This document shows, one piece after another, positions 19,392-26,776 of a stretch of DNA of 36,883 nt. Origin of the DNA: Solobacterium sp. (lineage in GTDB: Bacteria; Bacillota_I; Bacilli_A; Erysipelotrichales; Erysipelotrichaceae); contig JAFWEW010000005.1 in assembly GCA_017512725.1 (NCBI GenBank), forward strand, positions 1 through 36,883. The letters run 5' to 3'. Both the position numbers and the translations under genes were made by a program. The notes beneath the pieces were generated by a model that searched no databases, was not told the DNA's origin, and saw nothing but the letters and a program-made list of their open reading frames with translations. Positions within the stretch are counted from its first letter, which is position 1; each line of letters begins with the position of its first letter.

Positions 19392-20170
19392 AGAAACGGA
19401 ACGGAATCGCAGCCGTCATGATGATGCTGGCGGGATGTGCAAACCCCGGTAAAGAACTGAAACCGCTGAAGATCGAAACCGATACCGCAGCCCATTCACC
19501 ATATATCCGCTGGGAAAAACCGGAAGAAGGGGATATGGAGTATGAGATTGTAATGCAGGCAGTCAGCGGAAAGGATGCCGGTGCAGCAGTGGACCGGATC
19601 GGAGAAGAAACGGTTTCTTATGAGTCGTATTCCGGCATGAAATGGATCGCATGGTATGCGCAGGAAAACGATTATTACGGCCCGATGCGGTACCAGGTGA
19701 CGGCAGTGGCAGACGGGACTGCGGTATGTCAGGGATACAGTGATATCTTTCTGATTGGAGATTATTTCCCGGCAGAAAAAGAAAAGCAGATTGATGCGGA
19801 AACGATCAACGGTTTCTGTTATTCCGGCAGCGGGGAATCCATGGAACACAATTTCCTCTTTGATATCCGGGAAGAAGACGGGAAGTATATCCTGAACGCA
19901 GACTATACGGATGAAGAAGACCGCCATGAGATCGAGAAGGAAATTACGGAAGAAGAATTTCAGGAACTTCGCAGATTTGCGGCATCCGGAACGATCGTAA
20001 GACGCAGGGCAGAAGATCCGGAATGGGTCATGCTGGACGGGAGTGAGGAACGGTTCCAGGTATACTGGAACGGAGAAACTGAGATTGAAAAGAACTGGTA
20101 CGAATGGGTACCGGAAGAGTCTCAGAAAGAGGCAGTTAAAACATATTTGAAAGGGATCAGCAGAGAATGA
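19388..20170 (+). CDS. Putative lipoprotein of unknown function
   Basis: A 260-aa protein with a short lipoprotein signal: positive MKKR, a hydrophobic core, and the lipobox MLAGC with Cys17 as the lipidation site. The mature part is acidic, Glu-, Asp- and Tyr-rich, and has no cofactor or nucleotide motif that I recognise. A Trp-rich stretch (MKWIAWYAQE) lies near residue 85, and the C-terminal half alternates acidic beta-like segments (DIREEDGKYILNADYTDEE). It is coupled to galM and pta by ATGA overlaps at both ends, so it is made with them. A surface-anchored accessory role is possible; no function can be named. Confidence 0.8.
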   Translation: MKKRNGIAAVMMMLAGCANPGKELKPLKIETDTAAHSPYIRWEKPEEGDMEYEIVMQAVSGKDAGAAVDRIGEETVSYESYSGMKWIAWYAQENDYYGPMRYQVTAVADGTAVCQGYSDIFLIGDYFPAEKEKQIDAETINGFCYSGSGESMEHNFLFDIREEDGKYILNADYTDEEDRHEIEKEITEEEFQELRRFAASGTIVRRRAEDPEWVMLDGSEERFQVYWNGETEIEKNWYEWVPEESQKEAVKTYLKGISRE

Positions 20171-21171
20171 ACAGCTATACAATTCTTGAATCATTTGAAA
20201 AAAAGCTTCGCAGTCATCCGCAGAGTATCGTATTTCCGGAAGGAAGTGATCCCCGCATTCTGGAAGCCTCATCACGGCTTCTGGCATCGAACTTCCTGTT
20301 TCCGATCCTGCTTGGAAAAGAACAGGAAATCATGGAAGCAGCGGAAGAGGCAGGCTTTAATATCCGGGGTGCGAAGATCATTGACCCGTCAAACTATGAA
20401 CGGTTTGATGAAATGGTCGATGAATTTGTAAGACTGCGTGCCCACCGCGGCATGACAAAAGAACAGGCAGAGATCAAGCTCCTGCATCCGAACTATTTTG
20501 GCTGTATGCTGGTGCGCATGAACGAAGCAGACAGTCTGCTGTCCGGTGCGACCTACAATGCGGCGGATACGCTTCTGCCGGCAATGCAGATCATGCGGAA
20601 TGAAGTCGGAAGCTCCCTGATCAGCTCCTGTTATGTGCTGGACCGTGCCAATGCGACCGGAGAAAATACCACGCTCGTCATGGCAGACGGTGCCATCAAT
20701 GTAGATCCGAGTGAGTTTGAACTGGTCAAGATCTGCGGGGATGTAATTAACTGTGCCAGGGTATTCGGTCTGACGCCGAAAGTTGCCTTCCTCAGCTATT
20801 CCACCAACGGCTCCGGCAAAGGAGAATCCGTGGATAAGATGCATAAGGCTGCACAGAAGTCCAAAGAGGCCTACCCGAATGAACTGATCGAAGGGGAAAT
20901 GCAGATGGATGCGGCAGTCTCTCCGACCGTCGCAAAACTGAAATTTCCGGATTCCAAAGTTGCCGGCTATGCCAATACCTTTATCTTCCCGGATGTCACA
21001 AGCGCCAATATTGGTTATAAGATTGCAGCCCGGATGGGCAACTTCAATGTCTATGGACCGATCCTGCTTGGCATGCGCTATAAGATCAACGGGCTCTCCC
21101 GTTCCTGCAATGCGCAGGAAGTCTATACCATGGCAGTGATTACGGCTGCAGGTGTTAACGGACAGGAATGA
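20167..21171 (+). CDS. pta: Phosphate acetyltransferase
   Basis: A 334-aa enzyme of the short (Firmicutes) Pta class, which exchanges acetyl-CoA and phosphate for acetyl-phosphate and CoA; with acetate kinase this yields ATP in fermentation. Visible features: N-terminal IVFPEGSDPRILEAS, a central AMQIMRNEVGSSLISSCYVL, the AFLSYSTNGSGKG segment, and C-terminal DVTSANIGYKIAARMGNFNVYGPILLG. No regulatory N-terminal domain is fused. It is translationally coupled to the upstream lipoprotein and the downstream YdcF gene. No ackA is in the window, so the pathway partner must lie elsewhere. Confidence 0.96.
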   Translation: MNSYTILESFEKKLRSHPQSIVFPEGSDPRILEASSRLLASNFLFPILLGKEQEIMEAAEEAGFNIRGAKIIDPSNYERFDEMVDEFVRLRAHRGMTKEQAEIKLLHPNYFGCMLVRMNEADSLLSGATYNAADTLLPAMQIMRNEVGSSLISSCYVLDRANATGENTTLVMADGAINVDPSEFELVKICGDVINCARVFGLTPKVAFLSYSTNGSGKGESVDKMHKAAQKSKEAYPNELIEGEMQMDAAVSPTVAKLKFPDSKVAGYANTFIFPDVTSANIGYKIAARMGNFNVYGPILLGMRYKINGLSRSCNAQEVYTMAVITAAGVNGQE

Positions 21172-21866
21172 AACTGCTTGGTATTATCCTGATCGGGTAT
21201 GGGCTGATTCTGTGCGTGATCGAAAAATTCGCATGGTACCGCATTCTGTGGTTCCTTGCGGGGGCAGGCCTGATTCTCGCATCCTCGTTTGGGGCATCCC
21301 TGCCGTTTTGGGCAGAGGTGCTGGCGTATCTGCCGACGGTGGTAATCCTGGTACTGATCCTGTGGATCCATACCAGAAATGAAGCGGCTGCGCAGAACCG
21401 GGAAAAGGAACCGGCAGAAAGCATTATTGTGCTTGGCTGTAAAGTCGGTTCTCTGAGTTTTGAAAACCGGACCAAGGAAGCGACGGAGTATTTATTCGAT
21501 CATCCGGAGACCAGCGTGATCTGTTCCGGAGCACAGGGAAGTGATGAACCGTGCAGTGAAGCAGAAGCGTTTGCCCGGGCAATTGAGCGAAAAGGGATTT
21601 CCGACGAGCGGATCCTGAAAGAACCGGATTCCTTCAATACCGCAGAAAACATCCGCAACAGTATGGAGCTGATTATCAATACGGATGCACCGATTGGTAT
21701 CGTCACCAGCAGCTATCATGTTTACCGCGCGGTCTCAATCGCAAAAAAAGCAGGACTGTCCCACGCGTTTGGAATTCCTGCGGAGTCGGTACCGTTTTAT
21801 GTCCCGGATTATGAACTGCGGGAAGGGCTGGCATATATTAAAGGTAAAATAACTGGAGAATTATAA
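21168..21866 (+). CDS. YdcF/ElyC family (DUF218) membrane protein
   Basis: A 232-aa protein. Two or three hydrophobic segments fill the first ~65 residues, followed by a DUF218 domain: SIIVLGCKVGSLSFENRTK, VICSGAQGSDE, DSFNTAENIRNS and IVTSSYHVYRA are the conserved blocks. Family members (YdcF, SanA, ElyC) are envelope-linked and affect cell-wall precursor handling in some species; the exact reaction is not established. The catalytic-like Ser-Ser-Tyr-His is present. It is last in the galM operon, with a 4-nt overlap to pta, and a strong hairpin terminator begins 6 nt after its stop codon. Confidence 0.88.
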   Translation: MKLLGIILIGYGLILCVIEKFAWYRILWFLAGAGLILASSFGASLPFWAEVLAYLPTVVILVLILWIHTRNEAAAQNREKEPAESIIVLGCKVGSLSFENRTKEATEYLFDHPETSVICSGAQGSDEPCSEAEAFARAIERKGISDERILKEPDSFNTAENIRNSMELIINTDAPIGIVTSSYHVYRAVSIAKKAGLSHAFGIPAESVPFYVPDYELREGLAYIKGKITGEL

Positions 21867-21872
21867 GAAAAG

Positions 21873-21895
21873 GCTCTGCGGGTTGTTCGCAGAGC
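21873..21895 (+). terminator. Terminator of the galM-ydcF operon, possibly bidirectional
   Basis: Perfect 8-bp arms GCTCTGCG (21873-21880) and CGCAGAGC (21888-21895) around a 7-nt loop, followed by TTT. A-rich sequence at the other side gives a T-run on the minus strand, so it could also stop mgtC-remnant transcription. Confidence 0.75.
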
Positions 21896-21896
21896 T

Positions 21897-22449
21897 TTAC
21901 AGTTCTTCGGCAGAAATGACGCCTTCCATGTTGTTGATCTTTTTCAGCAGAGCCGGATGATCGAGCTCTGCCGAAGTTCTTAACGTGATCAGTGCGGAAT
22001 AGATCGGTACCGAGCTTTCGGAGGTACCGGTAACTTTTTTAGTTCGTGATCGTCATCTGACGGTCTTTGCAGAAACGGAGCACATCATCCAGGTTCCTGC
22101 GGTTGTAGTAACTGACAGCGATCCGGAAATCCTGTGCCTGACGGATGTTCTTACGGAACTCATTCAGAACCGTCTCAATCAGAAGAACCATGATGGTTGC
22201 ACAGATGCCGCCTTCATAATAGCCGGCTCCAATTGCCAGTACGATAATACCTGCAGTCCACATGCCGGCAGCGGTCGTCAGACCTTTTACCGTGTTCCGT
22301 TTTGTGACAACGATCGTTCCTGCACCGATAAAACCAAGACCGGAGATGATCTGAGCACTGATCCGGGATACATCGGTCGGCAGTTCTGCGACTAAGTAAT
22401 TGTGGACCAGATTGTAAATGATGCAGAGTGCAGTGTCATACCTGTATTA
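21897..22449 (-). pseudogene. Broken MgtC/SapB family gene
   Basis: Read on the minus strand, from a stop at 22449 one frame encodes the MgtC core: DVSRISAQIISGLGFIGAG, then GLTTAAGMWTAGIIVLAIGAG and an NEFRKNIRQAQDF segment, ending at a stop at 22039. The C-terminal segment continues in another frame as VTGTSESSVPIYSALITLRT and stops at 21899. The break lies at a run of six A residues near 22040, so a frameshift is likely. The N-terminus, with the first membrane helices and the RERxxKPAGLRTH-type region of intact MgtC proteins, is missing. No start codon or ribosome site is left. Intact relatives are ~220-aa inner-membrane proteins. It lies next to the rpmH block. Confidence 0.8.
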
Positions 22450-22492
22450 TAGAGTAGACAGAAGTATTTCAGAAAGGAACTGCGAATAATCT

Positions 22493-22795
22493 ATGAAAAA
22501 AGTACTGACGGCTGGAATCATAGCTCTGGTGATCGAACTGATCGGCATGGCGGTTAACTATTTTTACTATCAGTCAAACGGCTGGCTGCTGATATCGCAC
22601 AAGGGGTTTGGCGGTGAGATTACGATCGAACACGGATTCGGGCTTCGGGTAGTCCATATCTATGCGATGGCACCGGGGGAATCGGGAAGTGTAACGCTGA
22701 GTTTCAGCCCCATCAGCTTTATCACGTTCTTTATTATTCTGTTTGTTCTGGTGTGGATCATTCTGTTTGCGGCAGAGAAGCTGAAGAAAAAGTAA
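22493..22795 (+). CDS. Small two-helix membrane protein, function unknown
   Basis: A 100-aa protein with two hydrophobic helices, residues ~5-25 (LTAGIIALVIELIGMAV) and ~75-95 (FITFFIILFVLVWIILFA). They flank a ~45-residue loop with HGFGLRVVHIYAMAPGES, probably outside the cell. The C-terminus is Lys-rich (EKLKKK), consistent with cytoplasmic ends. An AGAAAGGA ribosome site lies about 14 nt before the ATG. It is monocistronic: the broken mgtC lies upstream on the other strand and a bidirectional terminator follows. I do not recognise its family. Confidence 0.65.
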   Translation: MKKVLTAGIIALVIELIGMAVNYFYYQSNGWLLISHKGFGGEITIEHGFGLRVVHIYAMAPGESGSVTLSFSPISFITFFIILFVLVWIILFAAEKLKKK

Positions 22796-22829
22796 TTCAA
22801 AGAAGTACATATATACGATAGGTAAAAGA

Positions 22830-22856
22830 AAAGGATCCAGTGATGACGGATCCTTT
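22830..22856. terminator. Shared bidirectional terminator
   Basis: AAAGGATCC (22830-22838) and GGATCCTTT (22848-22856) form a perfect 9-bp stem with a 9-nt loop, with A/T runs on both sides. It ends the small plus-strand gene and the minus-strand rpmH-rnpA-yidC-jag transcript. Confidence 0.8.
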
Positions 22857-22865
22857 AATATTCGC

Positions 22866-23549
22866 TTATGCCTCTTCTTCTGCAGAAGGCTCTTCTGCAG
22901 GAGTTTCCGGTTCTTCCGGTGCAGGTTCTTCTGCCGGTTCAGCATCCGCAACATACTTGATGCATACGTGTCTGCCGAAACCTTCACCTTCGGATTCGGT
23001 ATGAATGTTGTGCCAGTTGTTGAGAGCCTTGTGGATTACCTTGCGCTCATCATTGGGCATCGGGTCAAGCTCTGCATCGACATGGGAACGCTGGACCTGC
23101 TTGGCAATGCGGCGAGCCATGGAAGTGAGCTTCCGGTAACGGTCATCCTTGTAGTGGTTGACATCAACCAGTACATCAATGCGCTTCTTGAATTCTGCGT
23201 TGACGGCACCGCGGACAACGGTATTGAGTGCCGCAAGTGTTTTGCCCATCTTTCCGATCAGGACTGCATTGTTTTCTGCATTCAGGTTAACAATAAATCC
23301 GCCGTTCTTTTCTTCGATCGCCGCTTCGAGATCACAATCGATACCCATGAAGAAGTTTCCGAGATAATCGAAGAGGAACTCTTTGACGTCATCCATACAG
23401 TAGGCGTCTACGGAGACCGAAGAACCAAGGCCGAGCAGGCCTTTCTTTTCTTCTGTCACAAAATAGGTAAGATCTTCCACCGCGACATTCTTGTCTTCTG
23501 CGGCAGCCTGGAGTGCTTCTTCCAGTGTTTTGCCGGTATAGTTCTGCAT
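22866..23549 (-). CDS. jag: RNA-binding protein Jag (KhpB)
   Basis: A 227-aa protein with an N-terminal Jag-N domain (YTGKTLEEALQAAAEDKNV), a KH domain (GKMGKTLAALNTVVRGAVN, near residues 100-120) and an R3H domain (ERKVIHKALNNWHN, then EGFGRHVCIKYV). It ends in a ~30-residue Glu/Pro-rich acidic tail that is probably disordered. Jag with KhpA binds RNA and affects cell elongation and division in streptococci. It starts 2 nt after yidC, so the two are co-translated. A terminator follows. Confidence 0.95.
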   Translation of the reverse strand: MQNYTGKTLEEALQAAAEDKNVAVEDLTYFVTEEKKGLLGLGSSVSVDAYCMDDVKEFLFDYLGNFFMGIDCDLEAAIEEKNGGFIVNLNAENNAVLIGKMGKTLAALNTVVRGAVNAEFKKRIDVLVDVNHYKDDRYRKLTSMARRIAKQVQRSHVDAELDPMPNDERKVIHKALNNWHNIHTESEGEGFGRHVCIKYVADAEPAEEPAPEEPETPAEEPSAEEEA

Positions 23550-23551
23550 TA

Positions 23552-24439
23552 CTACGCACCTTCCTTCTGTTTGTCAATGATCTTCTGTACAAGTATTGTT
23601 TTCACGATCGTGACAATAGAATAAATTGTCCAGTATACAGACATGGCAGCCGGCCACATGAGACCGAATACCAGGATCATTGCGAGCATGTAGTACTGCA
23701 TCATCTTGTTCTGGTTGCTGGTGGTATCCGCAGGCTTGCGGTGATGCTTCTCGGCTTCTTCCTTTGCCTTTTTCTTGGCGAGGATCATCGGCATCTGCAT
23801 GGAGAAATACTGGCAGACACCCATGATTACGAAGATGACCAGGTAGCCCCACTGTCCGGCCTTGAGACCTTCCAGAATGGTCTGGTTCAGGGAAAGACCG
23901 AAGACGGTAGCGGTTTTGACTGCAGAGGAACGCTGTACGGCCTGATACATCGAGATGATGATCGGGAACTGCAGGAACGTAACCAGGATCATGCTGAAGG
24001 GGTTGACGTTGTATTTCTTGTAGAGATTCTGCATCTCCTGTGCCTGCTTCATCTTGGAAGCGTCATCCGTCTTGCCTTCATACTTGCGCTGGATCTTTTC
24101 CATCTCCGGCTGCAGCATCTGCATCTGCTGGGTGGCAACCGTAGACTTCAGCGTGAAGATCATGAGAATACCGTTCACAAAGATGGTGAGAACGGCAATC
24201 GCACCGACAACGCTGATCTTCGGCGTAAGGAAGTTGAGTACCTGTGCCATCGGCCAGACAAGGATCGCGGAGAACCAGTTTTCCGTTTCCATGATGTGAG
24301 AAAAGGTGGTTTCCGGTGTGATTAATAAGATCTGATTTGTTTCAGGGTCCGTCGGAATCCGGCAGCCGGTCAAGACCATCGCAACCATGACCAGAGAACT
24401 GATCAGGAGAAGTTTCTTCATCTTGGGATTGCTTTTCAT
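23552..24439 (-). CDS. yidC: Membrane protein insertase YidC/OxaA
   Basis: A 295-aa membrane insertase of the short Gram-positive class. It has a lipoprotein signal peptide with lipobox LTGC (Cys26), then membrane helices with intervening cytoplasmic loops, including a charged loop (MEKIQRKYEGKTDDASKMKQ) and a PIIISMYQAVQRSS segment. It inserts membrane proteins, with or without SecYEG, into the cytoplasmic membrane. It lies between rnpA (14 nt) and jag (2 nt), the usual order, but here the block faces oriC. The C-terminus is Lys-rich (IIDKQKEGA). Confidence 0.97.
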   Translation of the reverse strand: MKSNPKMKKLLLISSLVMVAMVLTGCRIPTDPETNQILLITPETTFSHIMETENWFSAILVWPMAQVLNFLTPKISVVGAIAVLTIFVNGILMIFTLKSTVATQQMQMLQPEMEKIQRKYEGKTDDASKMKQAQEMQNLYKKYNVNPFSMILVTFLQFPIIISMYQAVQRSSAVKTATVFGLSLNQTILEGLKAGQWGYLVIFVIMGVCQYFSMQMPMILAKKKAKEEAEKHHRKPADTTSNQNKMMQYYMLAMILVFGLMWPAAMSVYWTIYSIVTIVKTILVQKIIDKQKEGA

Positions 24440-24453
24440 TAAATCTGTACTCC

Positions 24454-24804
24454 TTATTTATTAAATATACGCCTATCCATTGTAGCCTTAGAGAGGAGTT
24501 TTTCCAAGTTCTTTTTATTCTCTGCGTATGTCTGGTTTTTATAGCCAAAACGGATAATCAGAATGACGTCAAACGGGAAGGTTTCAAAATCGACCAGCTC
24601 TTCGCACATCATCCGGGTCTGCCGTTTGATTTTGTTCCGTTCGACCGCATTGCCGATCTTTCCGGAAAGGGTGATGCCAATCCGAGCAGCCGGTTCACTG
24701 CGGGGAAGGGAGTAAAACACAAAAGAGCTGTTTGCCAGCTTTTTTCCTGTTTTGATCAGTTTCTGAAACTCCGGAGGTTTCCGGACCCGGTTTATCTTCT
24801 TCAT
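24454..24804 (-). CDS. rnpA: Ribonuclease P protein component
   Basis: A 116-aa basic protein that assists the RNase P RNA in 5' maturation of tRNA. The family signature is visible (NAVERNKIKRQTRMMCEEL), along with the N-terminal MKKINRVRKPPEFQKLIKTG that binds the RNA. I use the ATG at 24804. An upstream in-frame ATG at 24831 would add nine hydrophobic residues encoded by the rpmH-rnpA hairpin, which is unlikely. It follows rpmH after a terminator-like hairpin and precedes yidC. Confidence 0.95.
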   Translation of the reverse strand: MKKINRVRKPPEFQKLIKTGKKLANSSFVFYSLPRSEPAARIGITLSGKIGNAVERNKIKRQTRMMCEELVDFETFPFDVILIIRFGYKNQTYAENKKNLEKLLSKATMDRRIFNK

Positions 24805-24820
24805 AAGTTTGTAAAAAAGA

Positions 24821-24841
24821 AAAACCACCATCGGTGGTTTT
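24821..24841 (-). terminator. Attenuating hairpin between rpmH and rnpA
   Basis: On the minus strand AAAACCACC-GAT-GGTGGTTTT, a perfect 9-bp stem with a 3-nt loop, is followed by TCTTTTTT. It begins right after the rpmH stop codon and would cap most transcripts there, giving more L34 than RnpA and YidC. Confidence 0.7.
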
Positions 24842-24843
24842 AA

Positions 24844-24978
24844 TTAAGCAGAGAGAACTTTTCTTCCCTTAGCTCTGCGTCTTGCCAAGACCTTACGACC
24901 GCCGACTGTGCTCATGCGAGCTCTGAAGCCGTGGTTTGCTTTGTGTTTTCTCTTACTCGGCTGGTATGTTCGTTTCAT
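24844..24978 (-). CDS. rpmH: Large-subunit ribosomal protein L34
   Basis: A 44-aa, highly basic protein, standard length for bL34, with the invariant start [20 protein letters not shown] and ending [14 protein letters not shown]. It binds 23S rRNA in the 50S subunit. The start is the ATG at 24978. A GGGAGG lies about 8 nt upstream, and an out-of-frame ATG 4 nt earlier is ignored. It is the first gene of the rpmH-rnpA-yidC-jag transcript and has a near-consensus promoter. Confidence 0.97.
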   Translation of the reverse strand: MKRTYQPSKRKHKANHGFRARMSTVGGRKVLARRRAKGRKVLSA

Positions 24979-25018
24979 TCATGCCACCTCCCGTCATTTT
25001 TTGAACAATCGCTTATAT

Positions 25019-25047
25019 ATAATACGAGCGGAGAGATGGCTTGTCAA
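25019..25047 (-). promoter_or_regulatory. Near-consensus promoter of rpmH
   Basis: On the minus strand TTGACA (plus-strand 25042-25047) and TATTAT (25019-25024) are separated by exactly 17 nt. It lies about 40 nt upstream of the rpmH start codon and suits a highly expressed ribosomal protein gene. Confidence 0.85.
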
Positions 25048-25102
25048 TGCGGAATTCAAGGGATTTTTCCGTTATGAATATTTCATTCAAGGAGGAATCA
25101 TA

Positions 25103-25492
25103 ATGACAGAACCAAAGAAAGACCGGAGACTGCACCTGTCTACTTCGTTAACAGTGCAGTTCTGTATTGCGGCAAGTGTGATTGCCCTGCTTCTTTCTTA
25201 TGCATACTTTGTCGGAGAACGGGAAAAGCTGATTGAAATGAACGCAAGCACCGAAGTGTTCCGGAATTTCAATGTGGAACAGCTGGATGGATCGACTTAT
25301 ACCTCGGACCAGCTGAAACAGTCAAAGCTCACCGTTCTGAATGTATGGGAGACGACCTGTCCTTCCTGTATCGGGGAATTCCCGGATCTCCCTGTATGTA
25401 TTCGGACTGCTTACGGCATTCAGTGTATTCTTCGGCCGTCTGGTCTGCGGGTGGATGTGCCCGTTCGGACTGGTACAGGACCTGCTTTATAA
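25103..25492 (+). CDS. Truncated TlpA/ResA-like thioredoxin, run into a foreign frame
   Basis: The 129-aa frame has a sound start: GGAGG 7 nt before the ATG. It has an N-terminal membrane anchor (residues ~15-37) and then the opening of a TlpA/ResA-type redoxin: VFRNFNVEQLDGSTYT and VLNVWETTCPSCIGEFPDL with the redox-active CPSC (Cys86, Cys89). After residue 96 it no longer resembles a thioredoxin. The last 33 residues are an off-frame reading of the downstream polyferredoxin gene. A full TlpA domain needs ~100 more residues, so the fold cannot be complete. I infer a deletion that joined this gene to the next one. Confidence 0.75.
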   Translation: MTEPKKDRRLHLSTSLTVQFCIAASVIALLLSYAYFVGEREKLIEMNASTEVFRNFNVEQLDGSTYTSDQLKQSKLTVLNVWETTCPSCIGEFPDLPVCIRTAYGIQCILRPSGLRVDVPVRTGTGPAL

Positions 25493-26615
25493 AATCAAAA
25501 CAAAGTTCAAGAAAAAGAATCTCCCGGGGCATAAATACCTCCGCTGGATCCGCTTTGTCATATTGATCGTATTTGTGGTGTTACTGCCGGCGTTTGCGGT
25601 CAATGCGGCCGGTATGGGAAAGCCAACGTTCTGTGAATTCATCTGCCCGAGCGGAATGCTGCTGGGCGGGATCCCTCTGACTACTGTCAGTGATACCTTC
25701 CGTTCTGCCATTGGTCTGCGCTTCTGGTGGAAGCTGTTCATTCTTGTGGCGGTTGCGGTATTGTCCGTATTCTTCTACCGCCCCTTCTGCAAGTACCTCT
25801 GTCCTTTAGGCGCAATCTACGGCCTCTTCAATCCGGTATCCACCTACCGTCTGGAAATCGACCATGACAAATGCATCAAGTGTCATGCATGTCAGAACGC
25901 CTGCGGAATGGATATCGCCACGTTTGAAACACCGAACAGTATCGACTGTATCCGCTGCGGTGCCTGTATCAAAGCCTGCCCGAACAATGCGATCACGTCG
26001 ACCTGGACAACCGCCCGCAATAAGATGGTAACCCGCTGCTTCAGGGATGATATGGCGCCGGTCACAGATACAGCTTCTGCAGAAACAGCTCCTTCCAAGG
26101 CATATGTCTGGCTGTTTGTCCTTGGAATGCTTGTGCTTGGAGGAGTCGGATGTTACATGAGCCTTCTGTTCCTGACCCAGCTGTACCGTATCGTTCTGGT
26201 GAATAACGCAGAGATGTCCATGAACGCACTTCCGTTCATGGGAATCAAGCTGTGTGCTTCCTTAATTCTTGTCGTGACTGCCGTTGTTGCCGGTCTTTCG
26301 GTTAAGAATCCCGAGCGGCTTGCGGCCAGTGCCGAAAAAACAAAGATTGCCCTGTTCATTCATATCCTTGCGATCGTCGTGCTGATTATTGGAATGATTC
26401 TGGATTCTTCGTGCATCGGTATCATGATAACGCCGCTGTTTGCCTATCCGGCAGCCATGTTTGTATATCTGCTTGCGCATGGACTTGCGGTATCCTTCCG
26501 CAATCTCGTTCTCCAGAAGAAAGGCGCAAAGGCTGCGTTTATCACCTGTCTTCTGCTGATTGTTCTGGGATTTGCAGGGAATGCGGTTTATCTTCATATG
26601 ATGCTTTCCATGTAA
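25341..26615 (+). CDS. NapH/NosR-like 4Fe-4S polyferredoxin membrane protein, N-terminus missing
   Basis: The homologous part starts near 25386 (RISLYVFGLLTAF). It contains three C-x3-CP motifs (CGWMCPFG, CEFICPSG, CKYLCPLGA) and two cytoplasmic [4Fe-4S] ferredoxin motifs (CIKCHACQNACGMDI, CIRCGACIKACPNNAI), between several membrane helices. A further ~190-residue C-terminal part adds about five helices. The family passes electrons across or along the membrane to reductases or thiol-redox systems. Its usual ~60-residue N-terminus is absent. The open frame starts at 25341 inside the tlpA-like gene in a different phase, with no ribosome site. It may be a relic, or may be translated by coupling. 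TlpA plus this protein is a frequent gene pair. Confidence 0.8.
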   Translation: MYGRRPVLPVSGNSRISLYVFGLLTAFSVFFGRLVCGWMCPFGLVQDLLYKIKTKFKKKNLPGHKYLRWIRFVILIVFVVLLPAFAVNAAGMGKPTFCEFICPSGMLLGGIPLTTVSDTFRSAIGLRFWWKLFILVAVAVLSVFFYRPFCKYLCPLGAIYGLFNPVSTYRLEIDHDKCIKCHACQNACGMDIATFETPNSIDCIRCGACIKACPNNAITSTWTTARNKMVTRCFRDDMAPVTDTASAETAPSKAYVWLFVLGMLVLGGVGCYMSLLFLTQLYRIVLVNNAEMSMNALPFMGIKLCASLILVVTAVVAGLSVKNPERLAASAEKTKIALFIHILAIVVLIIGMILDSSCIGIMITPLFAYPAAMFVYLLAHGLAVSFRNLVLQKKGAKAAFITCLLLIVLGFAGNAVYLHMMLSM

Positions 26616-26646
26616 TGGTGTTTTGAAATCATCCAGTCTGAAAAGG

Positions 26647-26689
26647 AATGGCTGCAGACCGCTTAACAAAACGGCCGGCAGCCATTTTT
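26647..26689 (+). terminator. Terminator after the polyferredoxin gene
   Basis: AATGGCTGC (26647-26655) and GCAGCCATT (26678-26686) form a 9-bp stem with additional internal pairing, followed by TTT. It ends the 25.1-26.6 kb unit before the GntR operon. Confidence 0.7.
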
Positions 26690-26726
26690 ACGTTCACAGC
26701 AGACGAAAAAAATTGCACAGGGGGTA

Positions 26727-26754
26727 TTTACAGACTGTGTATACTGTGTATACT
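26727..26754 (+). promoter_or_regulatory. Promoter and likely autoregulatory operator of the GntR-ABC operon
   Basis: TTTACA (26727-26732) and TATACT (26749-26754) are separated by 16 nt. The spacer and -10 overlap tandem copies of ACTGTGTAT/GTATACTGT and the dyad GTATAC-TGT-GTATAC (26739-26753). YtrA-type GntR regulators bind such dyads in their own promoters, so feedback control is a reasonable inference. Confidence 0.65.
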
Positions 26755-26776
26755 GTATATGTACAGAGGTAAACAG

